A stretch of DNA of 64,000 nucleotides from G963668605 sp963668605 (GTDB taxonomy: Bacteria; Acidobacteriota; Terriglobia; Bryobacterales; Bryobacteraceae). Shown in pieces: positions 35,587 to 44,834 of the stretch. The position numbers and the translations under genes are program-made. A model generated the notes under the pieces. That model did not search any database. It saw only the letters and a list, made by a program, of their open reading frames with translations, and was not told the DNA's origin. Within the stretch, counting starts at the first letter, position 1. Each line of letters opens with the position of its first letter. The stretch is taken from positions 1,364,001-1,428,000 of the forward strand of contig OY764903.1 of NCBI GenBank assembly GCA_963668605.1, given 5' to 3'.

Positions 35587-36917
35587 TTCGCTTTCCCTCC
35601 GGCCAGTGTGGCGATCGTGCGGCCGTTGTCGACAAAGTATTTCCGCGCCACTCGTTGCAGGTCTTCCGGCGTGATCTGCTCGATCAGTTCAAAGTTTCGA
35701 TTCACCGTTTCAGGCGTGCGCTTCAGGGCCACGTAGCGTGCGAGCGTCGCGGCGATCGCTTCGCTGTTGTCGAGCCGCAAGGCAAAGCTGTAGCGGATGT
35801 GCTTCTTTAAAGTCTCCAGCTTTTCGGCGGCCACCGGCGTCTCCCGGAACGACGCCAGAGCCGCTAGAATTTGGTCTTTTACGGAATTCACGTCGGCGGC
35901 GTTCTTGACGCGAGCCATGACCGTAAACAGGTACGGGTCGACGTGGTCGGCGTTGCTCGCGCCCAGCGCGTCGACCTTCTGCTCGCGGATCACAAGTTTC
36001 TGATACAAATCCGACGTACTCGAAAACCCGAGAAAGCTGATCAGGTCGAGCGCCGCGCCATCCTTGTCCGTATCGGAATAGGCCGGCGCTTTGAAGGCCA
36101 CGGCAACCCACGGCAGCGTCGCCGTGGGCCACTCGACGTGAACGTCACGAGGCGCTGTTTGCGGCGGTTCCGGCGGGATCGGCGCCACATAGGCGCCGCG
36201 CTTCCAGCCGCCCCAATACTTCGCAACCAGCGTCCGTGTGCGTTCCACGTCGACATCGCCCGCGACTACGATGGAGACGTACTCCGGACGGTAATAGCGC
36301 GCGAAAAACTGTTTGCTGTATTCGTACTGATTGGGCATGTCCTGGATGTCCTTCAGGAATCCCATCGTGGTGTGCTTGTACGTGTGCGTGTCATACGCCT
36401 TTTCGCGCATCGCTTCAAACAGTTTCGACGTAGGCGAGGCGCTGTTCTTGTTGTATTCGCCCAACACCGCGAGCGCCTCGGTGCGGAAGGCCGCTTCGGG
36501 ATATTCCAGGTGTTGAAATCGGTCGGCCTCCAGCATCAGGAGCTTCTCGAGATCTTCCTTCGAGAAAGTCATGTGGTAGACGGTGAGGTCGTCGCTCGTG
36601 TAGGCGTTGGAGGCGACGCCCGCGTCGCGCTTGATCGCTTCGTACTTGGCCGGAGGGAAGTCCTTGGTCCCGCGAAACATCATGTGCTCGAAGAAGTGGG
36701 CGAAGCCGCTCTTGCCGGGCTCCACTTCATTGCGGGATCCGGCTTGCACGACGATGTAGAGCGCAACGACGTTGGGAAACTCCGTCGGAACCGTGATCAG
36801 GCGGAGGCCGTTGGGATAATCGTGTTGGTCGTAGGGAAGCGGAAAGACCTTAGTGGAAGGTCCGGCGGCCGCGGCCGCTAGGGCGCACAACAGTAGCAGG
36901 CTGATAGCTCGACGCAT
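35583..36917 (-). CDS. M16-family zinc metallopeptidase, catalytic subunit
   Basis: 444 residues. The signal peptide (MRRAISLLLLCALAAAAAG) is followed by the inverted zinc motif HFFEH in GKSGFAHFFEHMMFRGT, with the distal glutamate in the EALAVLGEYNKN region about 75 residues later. It pairs with the zinc-less homologue downstream, as in mitochondrial processing peptidase-like heterodimers. ATG at 36917 is chosen over 36923 because TACGAT (36926-36931, minus strand) lies 8 nt before it and only 2 nt before the alternative. It probably clears peptides in the periplasm. Confidence 0.88.
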   Translation of the reverse strand: MRRAISLLLLCALAAAAAGPSTKVFPLPYDQHDYPNGLRLITVPTEFPNVVALYIVVQAGSRNEVEPGKSGFAHFFEHMMFRGTKDFPPAKYEAIKRDAGVASNAYTSDDLTVYHMTFSKEDLEKLLMLEADRFQHLEYPEAAFRTEALAVLGEYNKNSASPTSKLFEAMREKAYDTHTYKHTTMGFLKDIQDMPNQYEYSKQFFARYYRPEYVSIVVAGDVDVERTRTLVAKYWGGWKRGAYVAPIPPEPPQTAPRDVHVEWPTATLPWVAVAFKAPAYSDTDKDGAALDLISFLGFSSTSDLYQKLVIREQKVDALGASNADHVDPYLFTVMARVKNAADVNSVKDQILAALASFRETPVAAEKLETLKKHIRYSFALRLDNSEAIAATLARYVALKRTPETVNRNFELIEQITPEDLQRVARKYFVDNGRTIATLAGGKAK

Positions 36918-36972
36918 ACACATACATCGTAGCGAACCAGACATTCGGTGCAAAATTCCGGGTAGAGGGGAT

Positions 36973-37299
36973 TCAGGCTGTGAAGCGCCCGGCAATCAAA
37001 GCGACCAGGTTCCAGACGACCAGCAGCGCGAAGAGGCCGTTGACGCGGCTCAGCAAACGGTGGCGGCCCAGCTTCCAGCAGAAGATACCCAATCCCACGG
37101 CCAGCAGTTTCAGTAGGAAGAGACCGCTTAGTGGGGTCGAGCCAAGTTCCAGGAACGCCCGTACGACTGGATTTGCTTCCTTAATACCGTAGGCCAAAAA
37201 CGCTGCGGTTGTCAGAAAGTCCAGCGCTTGCAGATAGATGTACTGCATCATCAGGTAGTTCACCGAGGCGGCTTCGTCGGTTGGGTGCGCAAACTTCAC
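36973..37299 (-). CDS. DUF5658-like small membrane protein
   Basis: 108 residues with three hydrophobic helices (YIYLQALDFLTTAAFLAYG, GLFLLKLLAVGLGIFCW, VNGLFALLVVWNLVALIAG). The pattern helix, then KEANPVVRAF, then a Lys-containing helix matches DUF5658-type proteins of unknown function. GTG at 37299 is supported by TATCAT on the minus strand (37306-37311) 6 nt before it; ATG codons at 37251 and 37248 are shorter alternatives. No functional partner is evident. Confidence 0.6.
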   Translation of the reverse strand: MKFAHPTDEAASVNYLMMQYIYLQALDFLTTAAFLAYGIKEANPVVRAFLELGSTPLSGLFLLKLLAVGLGIFCWKLGRHRLLSRVNGLFALLVVWNLVALIAGRFTA

Positions 37300-37401
37300 G
37301 CAACCATGATAAACGATTTGCCTCAGGTGAACACCTTATGAAATGGCCAGTACACTCAGACTCGTACTAGTACCAGCCTCGGGCCGCGCCAGATCGATGA
37401 T

Positions 37402-38817
37402 TTACTGAATCGTGAAACTCTCCCCGCGCTGTGGAATTACGACATCGAGCTTGTATTGCGCGCGGATCACCGCTGCCAGCGCCTCCGATTGTGACGATTC
37501 GCCGTGGACGATGAAGACCTTTTTCAAGCTCTTCGTCATCGGCTGCATCCACTGCAACAGTTCGCGCTGATCGGCGTGTCCGCTCAGTTCGTTGAGTTTG
37601 ACGACTTCGGCGCGCAGGCGCATCGGCTCGCCGAAGATCGGAACCTCCGGCCATTTTTCGACGATCTTGCGGCCGAGAGTATGCTCGGCCTGGAAGCCCG
37701 TGATCAGGATGGTGTTGCGCGAGTCTTCGATGTTGTTGCGCAGGTGGTGCAGGATGCGCCCGGCTTCGCACATGCCCGAGGCTGAGAGTATAAGCATAGG
37801 GCCGCGCAGATCGTTGAGCGCTTTCGATTCGCTGGCCTCCCGGACATAGCGCAGGCGCTTGAAGCCGAACGGGTCTTCGTGGTTGTCAAGAAACTCACTC
37901 GTCTCTACGTCGAAACATTCCGGGTGTTTGCGGTGGATCTCTGTGGCGTTGATCGCCAGCGGGCTATCGACGAAGATCGGGATGTTCGGCAAGTGGCCTT
38001 CGTTGATGAGCTGATGGAGCATGAGCACGAGTTGTTGCGTGCGTCCGACGGCGAAGGCAGGCACGATGATTTTGCCTCCACGCGCACAAGTGCGGCTGAT
38101 GACACCGGCGAGCTTATCTTTCACGGAGTCAACGTGCTGGTGCAGCCTGTCGCCGTAAGTGCTCTCCATAATCAGGTAGTCGACGGGCGGCATCACATCC
38201 GGATCGCGGATAATCGGCAGGTCGGCGCGGCCCACGTCGCCGGAGAAGGCCAGGCGCAAAGGCCGGCCATTCTGATGAGCGGTGAGGATCACGGCTGTCG
38301 AGCCCAGCAGGTGGCCGGCGTCGACGTTCTCATACGTCAGACCCGGGCCGATCTCCGTGGGTACATGGTACGCGACGTGGTGAAACAGAGGCAGTGTGCG
38401 CTCCGCATCGGCCACACTATAGAGTGGCGCGATCTCCTCGCCGTTGCCATCGCCCATCAGGCTCTTGCGGCGGCTGTGGCGCTTATTCAAGAACTGGGCG
38501 TCCTTTTCCTGGAGGAATGCGGAATCGAGCAACATCGCGCCGCACAAATCGGCGGTCGCCGGCGTTGTGTAGATCGGTCCGCTGAAGCCCTGCCGCACTA
38601 GCGACGGGAGATTGCCGCTATGGTCGATATGCGCGTGCGACAGCACGACGGCGTCGATGGAGCGCGGCGAGAGCGGGAAGTTGGCGTTGCGTTCGAAGGC
38701 CTCCTTCCTGCGGCCCTGAAACAAACCGCAATCGAGCAGGTATTTTCTGCCCTCTGTTTCGACTTCGTGCATGGAACCAGTGACGGTTCGCGCAGCGCCC
38801 CAGAATGTGAGCTTCAT
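37402..38817 (-). CDS. MBL-fold / beta-CASP RNA-processing nuclease-like protein
   Basis: 471-residue cytosolic metallo-beta-lactamase-fold protein. It has the zinc motif SHAHIDHSGNLPSL, the second-motif histidine in DAGHLLGS, FSGDVGR, a beta-CASP insert (GGKIIVPAFAVGRTQQLVLML), and the terminal RMKV-type KLNELSGHADQRELLQW. The arrangement matches the YSH1/CPSF-73-like 'MBL fold metallo-hydrolase RNA specificity domain' group, presumed RNA exo/endonucleases. ATG at 38817 chosen; the frame is open to 38856. It is divergent from DPP IV with only 45 nt between starts. Confidence 0.87.
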   Translation of the reverse strand: MKLTFWGAARTVTGSMHEVETEGRKYLLDCGLFQGRRKEAFERNANFPLSPRSIDAVVLSHAHIDHSGNLPSLVRQGFSGPIYTTPATADLCGAMLLDSAFLQEKDAQFLNKRHSRRKSLMGDGNGEEIAPLYSVADAERTLPLFHHVAYHVPTEIGPGLTYENVDAGHLLGSTAVILTAHQNGRPLRLAFSGDVGRADLPIIRDPDVMPPVDYLIMESTYGDRLHQHVDSVKDKLAGVISRTCARGGKIIVPAFAVGRTQQLVLMLHQLINEGHLPNIPIFVDSPLAINATEIHRKHPECFDVETSEFLDNHEDPFGFKRLRYVREASESKALNDLRGPMLILSASGMCEAGRILHHLRNNIEDSRNTILITGFQAEHTLGRKIVEKWPEVPIFGEPMRLRAEVVKLNELSGHADQRELLQWMQPMTKSLKKVFIVHGESSQSEALAAVIRAQYKLDVVIPQRGESFTIQ

Positions 38818-38862
38818 GAAGCCACCAGGATACACCCACGGGCGGGATACAATCACAGGGAA

Positions 38863-41025
38863 ATGTCTCGCCTCCCGCTGATCGTATGGCTGGTCTCATT
38901 CGGCCTGCCTGTTTTCGCACAGAAGAAGCCCGTCACGCTCGATGCTGTTACGCAGCCCGCTTCGCGCGGCGGCGAGATCGCCTCGATGGTGTGGGCCCCG
39001 GGTGGAGGGCGCTTTGCTTATCAATCCGGCCAGACGATCTGGATCTACGATGCCACCGCACAGACGAAGCGGGAGGCAGTCGTGCTTGATCCGCTGCTCG
39101 CCGCCGCTGTGAAAGTGCCCGTGGGCGGACCCTTCGATTTCGAGAACCGGCGCGTGCACGAGAACAAAATCCAGTGGAGCCCGGACGGCCGCGACCTGTT
39201 GTTGTTGTTGAGCGGCGATCTGTTTCTCCTGCATCTCGAATCCGCAAAATGGGAACAGCTTACCGCCACATCTCAACGCGAACGCGATCCGAAGCTCTCG
39301 CCCGACGGCCGGCGTGTTTCCTTCTGCCGGGAGAACGAACTGTATGTGCTCGATATCGCCACGCGCAAAGTGCGGCAACTGACGCACGATGCGACGGCTA
39401 CACGTTGGAACGCGCGACTCGACTGGGTTTATCCGGAAGAACTCGATCTCGGCACTGCGCATTGGTGGTCGCCAGACTCGAGCCGGATCGCCTACCTCCA
39501 GTTCGATGTCAGCCGCGAGATGATCTATCCGCATAGCGATCTCCAGCCGTTCGTTCCAGTCCTCGAGCCGCAGCGCTATCCGAAAGCGGGTACACCCAAC
39601 GCCGATGTGCGCCTGGGTGTAGTTGGCGCGACTGGCGGCAAGACCCGTTGGATGGATACCGGCGATCGCGTCGATGCGCTTCTGGCGCGAGTAAACTGGA
39701 CGCCGGATGCCAAAAGCGTCGCCGTACAGCGCTTGAATCGAGTGCAGAACCGCGTGGACCTGGTCGTGGCGACTGCGTCGAACGGCGCATCCCGAACGCT
39801 GCTGCATGAAGAGAACCCACACTGGGTCAACGTCTCTGACGATCTGTTCTTTCTGCGCGACGGCAAGCGCTTCATCTGGTCCAGCGAGCGCAGCGGTTTC
39901 CGGCATCTCTATCTCCAAGAGGACGGCGCCGCCGCGCCGCGGCAGTTGACTTCCGGCGATTGGGAGGTGAGTTCAGCCGCCTGCGTCGATGAAGCGCACG
40001 AGCGAATCTACTTCGTTTCGACGGAGCGAAGCCCGCTTGAGCGGCACCTCTTCCGGGTCGGCTTTGACGGGGCGGGGAAGACCCAACTGACCACGCAACC
40101 GGGAATCCATGCTATCTCGATGAGTCCGGATTGCCGCTACTACACAGATTCGCACTCCAGCGCGACCGAGCCGCCGAGCCTCAGTCTACACTCGACCGAA
40201 ACCGGCCAACTTGCCGTGCTGCGGCCTGCGGATCGAAAACCGCTCGACGAGTACGAACTGCTTCCCGTCGAGTTTCTCAAAGTACCCACCGCCGACGGCG
40301 GCACGCTCTACGCGAAACTGACACGGCCGGCCGGATTCACGACCGGCAAGCGCTATCCCGCAATCGTCATGGTGTATGGCGGGCCGCACGCGCAGGACGT
40401 TCGCAATGCCTGGACCGGGCTGAACTGGGATCAGGCTCTGGCACAGCGCGGCTTCGTCGTCTGGCAACTCGATAACCGCGGCACCACCGCGCGCGGGCAT
40501 GACTTTGAGGCGAAACTGTACCGGCGCCTGGGCCGTCAGGAACTCGCCGACCAGAAGACCGGCGTTGAGCACCTGATCTCCCTGGGCTTCGTCGATTCAG
40601 CGCGCATCGGGGTTTACGGCTGGAGTTATGGCGGGTTCATGACGCTCTACAGTCTGTTGAACGAGCCGGATCTGTTTCACGCCGGTGTGGCCGGTGCGCC
40701 TGTGGTCGATTGGCGCAACTACGACTCAATCTACACGGAGCGCTATCTGGGACTGCCTTCGGAAAACGAGGAAGGCTACAAGGCCAGCTCGCCGGTTCAT
40801 CAGGCCGCGAATCTGAAGAGCAAGCTGATGCTGGTGCACAACTTCGAAGACGACAACGTGCTCTACCAGAACTCGCTGCAGATGATGGTGGCGCTGCAAG
40901 CCGCGGGGAAGCAGTTCGAAGTGATGGTCTACCCGCAGAAGACACACGGCGTCACTGGGGCGGCGCGCCGACACATGCTCGAAGGCATCACGGCGTTCTT
41001 TGAACGCAGTCTGGCTGCGCCATAG
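38863..41025 (+). CDS. Dipeptidyl peptidase IV (S9B prolyl oligopeptidase family)
   Basis: 720 residues with a signal peptide (MSRLPLIVWLVSFGLPVFAQ), so exported. An N-terminal eight-bladed propeller includes the DPP IV marker LDWVYPEELDL, which binds the substrate amino terminus. The C-terminal alpha/beta-hydrolase carries the triad Ser588 (GWSYGG), Asp663 (HNFEDDNV) and His695 (QKTHGV). It removes X-Pro dipeptides. TACAAT at 38848-38853 lies 9 nt before the ATG. It is followed by a REP-like repeat pair and then the TonB receptor. Confidence 0.93.
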   Translation: MSRLPLIVWLVSFGLPVFAQKKPVTLDAVTQPASRGGEIASMVWAPGGGRFAYQSGQTIWIYDATAQTKREAVVLDPLLAAAVKVPVGGPFDFENRRVHENKIQWSPDGRDLLLLLSGDLFLLHLESAKWEQLTATSQRERDPKLSPDGRRVSFCRENELYVLDIATRKVRQLTHDATATRWNARLDWVYPEELDLGTAHWWSPDSSRIAYLQFDVSREMIYPHSDLQPFVPVLEPQRYPKAGTPNADVRLGVVGATGGKTRWMDTGDRVDALLARVNWTPDAKSVAVQRLNRVQNRVDLVVATASNGASRTLLHEENPHWVNVSDDLFFLRDGKRFIWSSERSGFRHLYLQEDGAAAPRQLTSGDWEVSSAACVDEAHERIYFVSTERSPLERHLFRVGFDGAGKTQLTTQPGIHAISMSPDCRYYTDSHSSATEPPSLSLHSTETGQLAVLRPADRKPLDEYELLPVEFLKVPTADGGTLYAKLTRPAGFTTGKRYPAIVMVYGGPHAQDVRNAWTGLNWDQALAQRGFVVWQLDNRGTTARGHDFEAKLYRRLGRQELADQKTGVEHLISLGFVDSARIGVYGWSYGGFMTLYSLLNEPDLFHAGVAGAPVVDWRNYDSIYTERYLGLPSENEEGYKASSPVHQAANLKSKLMLVHNFEDDNVLYQNSLQMMVALQAAGKQFEVMVYPQKTHGVTGAARRHMLEGITAFFERSLAAP

Positions 41026-41066
41026 GCTGAGTTCAAAAGTGGACTTGACGGACGAATGGACGGAAT

Positions 41067-41175
41067 GCCTTCGGTCGCTTGCACTCCAGGCACCGTTATG
41101 ACGTGTAGCGCCGGATGTAGCGGCGGCATGACGCAGATGGGTACACAGTGCCGTGAGCGCCAGCTACCGGAGGCG
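41067..41175. repeat. REP-like inverted repeat pair, third locus
   Basis: Arms at 41067-41097 and 41145-41175, inverted with respect to each other, belong to the same family as the elements at 4.3-4.6 and 30.4 kb but are more diverged. They start 41 nt after the DPP IV stop. The 254-bp gap between DPP IV and the TonB receptor otherwise holds only the receptor promoter region. Confidence 0.8.
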
Positions 41176-41279
41176 AAATAGTCCGGGCATTCTGTCTGCC
41201 AACTGGAAGTAAATTCGGTCGTGGACAGGCAGTGATAGAATGCTCTACATAAGTCTCCCCAAAAGGTATAAAGGTCTTA

Positions 41280-44200
41280 ATGCTTCGTACTCTGATTCTG
41301 ACCGCACTATTTGTTGCAGCACTCTTTTCCCAGGATCCCCGAGGCGCCATCCTGGGCCGCGTGACAGACTCCTCCGGCGCCCTGATTGCGGAAGTTGAAG
41401 TGCATGTGAGAAATCGCGATACCGGCGTGACGGCCTCCACGAAAACCAATGCCGCCGGCAACTTCAACATTCCGTTTCTCCTGCCCGGTTTCTATACCGT
41501 TACCGCCGAACTGACCGGCTTCAAACGTTTCGAGCGCGAAGGCGTAGAGGTGCGTGTTTCCGAATCGATCGAAGTGAACCCGTCGCTCGAGATCGGCGCC
41601 GTGACCGAGACGATGCAGGTCACCGCGGAATCTCCGGTGCTGGTGACCACCGACGCCTCGCAAGGCACCGTTGTGAACGAGCGCGCCGTTATGGAACTGC
41701 CCCTGATGGGCGGTAACCCGGTCGAACTGGCTCTGCTCGATCCGGCGATTATGAACGAGACGGACTTGCGGGAGCGCCGCGCCAGCATGACCAGCGCCAG
41801 TTCCAGCTTCTCGTCGATGGGCAGCGGCTCATTTAAGAACGAGTTTCAGATCGATGGAGTCTCCAATACGTTCGCCGAGGGCAACGCGAACTCGCGTGTC
41901 GCTTTCAATCCGCCCGCTTCGTCGATCGGCCAGTTCAAGATCATGACCAACCCCTTCGACGCTTCGGTGGGAAACAGCATGGGCGCGGTGGTCAACGTCA
42001 GCACGAAGAGCGGCACGAATCGCCTGACAGGAGAGGCGCACTACTTCGTCAGAAACTGCGCTTTCGATGCCAGCGATTTCTTTAACAAGAAGAACAATGC
42101 CCCAAAACCGGTGTATCAGGACAACCGTTTCGGATTCTCTGTGGGCGGACCGGTGTTTCTGCCGAAGGTGTATAGCGGCAAGAATCGCACTTTCTGGTTT
42201 TACACCTGGGAGAAGAATCCATACACCGTGCCGTCCACGTTCACGAGCACAGTGCCGACTGCGGCCGAGCGCACGGGCGACTTTTCGGCGCTATTGAGCG
42301 TGGCTGCGCGCTATCAGATCTACGATCCCAGCTCGACCCGGCCTGCGGCGAGCAATCGCTACCAGCGTGATCCGTTCCCCGGCAACATCATTCCGGCGAG
42401 CCGTTTCGACAAAGCCGGCTACAATTTAGCAAACCTCTATCCGCTTCCGAATCAGCCAGGTACGGTCGATGGTATCAACAATTACTACAATGGTTCATCC
42501 GCGGCCAAGAACCTGGAAGACTACTCCGTCCACCTCGCGCGTTTTGATCACGCCTTCAGCGAAAGCCACCGCCTGTTTGTCCGTGTGCACTACGACTATT
42601 GGGATGAGCGCAAGATGCGCTGGTACGACGCTGGAATCCAGGGCATTCACCTCAACAGAATCAATCGCGGCATCGCTCTCGACGACGTCTTTTTGATTAC
42701 ACCCAACCTGGTCTTGAACGTGCGCTATGGCATCACGCAACAGGATTTCACAGAGTTCCGGGAAAGCCGCGGCATCGACCTCGCCACCCTGGGTTTCGCG
42801 CCGGGTCTCACGGGGTTGATCGATTCCAGCCGTGCTACGCTGCCTCGCGTTAATCCCGATACTTTCTCCGACTATTCCACGTGGGAGAAGGGCGATGGCG
42901 CGAACACCAGCCTGACGCACAACACGAGTTTCAATTTCACCACCCAACGCGGCATTCACGGCATTCGCTTCGGCGGCGATTTTCGCGTCTATCGCGCATT
43001 TGAGAACCGCTATCCCCTCGAGACTGCGCCGCAATTGAATTTCACCAGCACCTATACGCGAGGTCCGTCCGACACCTCGGGTGCGTCGCCGATCGGACAG
43101 GATCTTGTCTCGATGCTGCTCGGCATCGCCTCCGGTTCGATGGAGCGGTCCGCAACCTTCGCTTTGCAGAACCTGTACTTTGGCGCGTTTTTCCAGGACG
43201 ATATTAAGCTGACGCGCAGGCTCACGCTCAATCTTGGGCTGCGTTACGAGATAGAGTTGCCGCTGACTGAGCGCTATGACCGGCTTGTCGCCGGCTTTGC
43301 CTTCGACGAAGCGAGCCCCATCGAGGCTGCGGCGCGCGCCAACTATGCCAGGAACCCGATTCCAGAACTCTCGGTGGACCGTTTCCGCGCCAGCGGCGGA
43401 CTGCTCTTTGCCGGGCAGACGCAAGCCGGACGGTCTCCGTTCATCGGCGAAAAGAACAACTTCCTGCCGCGTGTGGGCCTGGCGTTTCAGCTCAGCCCGA
43501 AGACGACGATCCGCACCGGCTACGGCATTTACTATGGAACGATCGGCGTCAATGGCACCGATCCGATCCAGGACGGGTTTTCGCAATCGACGCCGATTCA
43601 ACCCACGCTCGATAACGGCCAATCCTATCAGGCACTCGCGTCCAACCCGTTTCCTAACGGACTGCTCGCGGCTCCGGGCCACGCAGGAGGCCTCGAAACC
43701 TACTTGAGCCAGGCCATCAGTTTTCACAATTTGTACCGCAAACAGCCGTACTCGCAGCGCTGGACGATGGGCGCACAGCAGTTGCTACCGGCCCAGATCA
43801 TGGTGGATGCTTCCTACGTTGGGAACCGGGGCGCAAGGCTCGGCGTCACACGGCAGCTCAGTCCGATTCCAAGGCAGTTTCTCAGCACTTCGCCATCGCG
43901 GGATCAGGCCGTTATCAACTCGCTCAACGCGACGTTCCCCAACCCGTTCTACCGTCTCGGTCCGTTCTATACGCAAACGATCAGCCGTGCCAACCTGTTG
44001 CGTGAGTATCCGCAATTCAGCACGGTCTCCACGTCCGAGCCGATCGGCTACAGTTGGTACCACTCGCTGCAGGTGCGCGCGAGCCGCCGCATGAGTCGCG
44101 GGTTCACCGTCACGGCCGGGTACGCGTTTTCGAAATCGATGGAAGCGACGTCGTTCCTCAACGAGACCGATCCGATGCCCTACGAAACGCTCTCGGCTTC

Positions 44201-44738
44201 GCACCGGCCGCACCGCATCACACTCAACGGCATCTGGGAGATCCCGGTCGGCCGCCGGAAGACGTTCTTCCAGCACTTGCCGGCGCCCGTTGAAGCGCTG
44301 GTGGGCAACTGGCAATTGAGCGGCGTCGTGATCCGGCAGGCCGGCCCTCCGCTCCTCTGGGGCAACTTCATTTTCAACGGGGATCCGAATACGATCGCAT
44401 TGCCGAAAGGGGAGCGGGATGTGGACCGCTGGTTCAACACCGACGCGGGGTTCAACAAAGTTTCCGGGCAGGCGCTATCGTACAACATCCGCACGTTCCC
44501 GATGCGGCTGGCGAGCGTGCAAGCCGACGGCCAATCGCAATGGGACTTTTCCGCCTCGAAGTCGTTCCGCCTCCGCGAGCGTTCTCAGTTGCGCTTCCGC
44601 GCGCAGTGTTTCAATATCATGAACCACGTCAATTTTGGAACGCCGAACGTAAATGCCACGAACACAGCCTTCGGCCGCATCACGGCAACGCAAGGCAGGC
44701 CGCGCACGTTCCAGTTCTCACTGGCGCTGAACTTCTAA
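41280..44738 (+). CDS. Oar-like TonB-dependent receptor with carboxypeptidase-regulatory-like domain
   Basis: 1152-residue outer-membrane receptor. A signal peptide (MLRTLILTALFVAALFSQ) is followed by a CarboxypepD_reg-like Ig domain (about 22-105, ILGRVTDSSGALIAEVEVHV), a plug-like region (NPVELALLDPAIMNE; FQIDGVSNTFAEGN) and a long beta-barrel ending in FQFSLALNF. There is no obvious TonB box. This class is highly expanded in Acidobacteriota and is usually assumed to import oligosaccharides or peptides. TATAAA (41267-41272) ends 7 nt before the ATG. A bidirectional hairpin terminator follows. Confidence 0.88.
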   Translation: MLRTLILTALFVAALFSQDPRGAILGRVTDSSGALIAEVEVHVRNRDTGVTASTKTNAAGNFNIPFLLPGFYTVTAELTGFKRFEREGVEVRVSESIEVNPSLEIGAVTETMQVTAESPVLVTTDASQGTVVNERAVMELPLMGGNPVELALLDPAIMNETDLRERRASMTSASSSFSSMGSGSFKNEFQIDGVSNTFAEGNANSRVAFNPPASSIGQFKIMTNPFDASVGNSMGAVVNVSTKSGTNRLTGEAHYFVRNCAFDASDFFNKKNNAPKPVYQDNRFGFSVGGPVFLPKVYSGKNRTFWFYTWEKNPYTVPSTFTSTVPTAAERTGDFSALLSVAARYQIYDPSSTRPAASNRYQRDPFPGNIIPASRFDKAGYNLANLYPLPNQPGTVDGINNYYNGSSAAKNLEDYSVHLARFDHAFSESHRLFVRVHYDYWDERKMRWYDAGIQGIHLNRINRGIALDDVFLITPNLVLNVRYGITQQDFTEFRESRGIDLATLGFAPGLTGLIDSSRATLPRVNPDTFSDYSTWEKGDGANTSLTHNTSFNFTTQRGIHGIRFGGDFRVYRAFENRYPLETAPQLNFTSTYTRGPSDTSGASPIGQDLVSMLLGIASGSMERSATFALQNLYFGAFFQDDIKLTRRLTLNLGLRYEIELPLTERYDRLVAGFAFDEASPIEAAARANYARNPIPELSVDRFRASGGLLFAGQTQAGRSPFIGEKNNFLPRVGLAFQLSPKTTIRTGYGIYYGTIGVNGTDPIQDGFSQSTPIQPTLDNGQSYQALASNPFPNGLLAAPGHAGGLETYLSQAISFHNLYRKQPYSQRWTMGAQQLLPAQIMVDASYVGNRGARLGVTRQLSPIPRQFLSTSPSRDQAVINSLNATFPNPFYRLGPFYTQTISRANLLREYPQFSTVSTSEPIGYSWYHSLQVRASRRMSRGFTVTAGYAFSKSMEATSFLNETDPMPYETLSASHRPHRITLNGIWEIPVGRRKTFFQHLPAPVEALVGNWQLSGVVIRQAGPPLLWGNFIFNGDPNTIALPKGERDVDRWFNTDAGFNKVSGQALSYNIRTFPMRLASVQADGQSQWDFSASKSFRLRERSQLRFRAQCFNIMNHVNFGTPNVNATNTAFGRITATQGRPRTFQFSLALNF

Positions 44739-44752
44739 GTGATCCACAAATA

Positions 44753-44803
44753 AATGCGGCCGAACATCAACGCGGGAAACCGCCGTGGATGTTCGGCCGC
44801 ATT
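44753..44803. terminator. Bidirectional hairpin terminator between convergent genes
   Basis: A 16-bp perfect stem (44753-44768 with 44788-44803; arm AATGCGGCCGAACATC) encloses a further imperfect GC-rich stem and a GAAA-type loop. It lies 14 nt after the TonB receptor stop and 31 nt after the end of the convergent oxidoreductase. The minus-strand side is followed by TATTTG, so termination may be stronger in that direction. Confidence 0.75.
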
Positions 44804-44834
44804 CACTTGAAACGGGCGTTCGCCGTCGCGCCGC

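Noticed and set aside
38620..38862. N-terminal extension of DPP IV
   Set aside because: It is antisense to the MBL nuclease gene and precedes the signal peptide.
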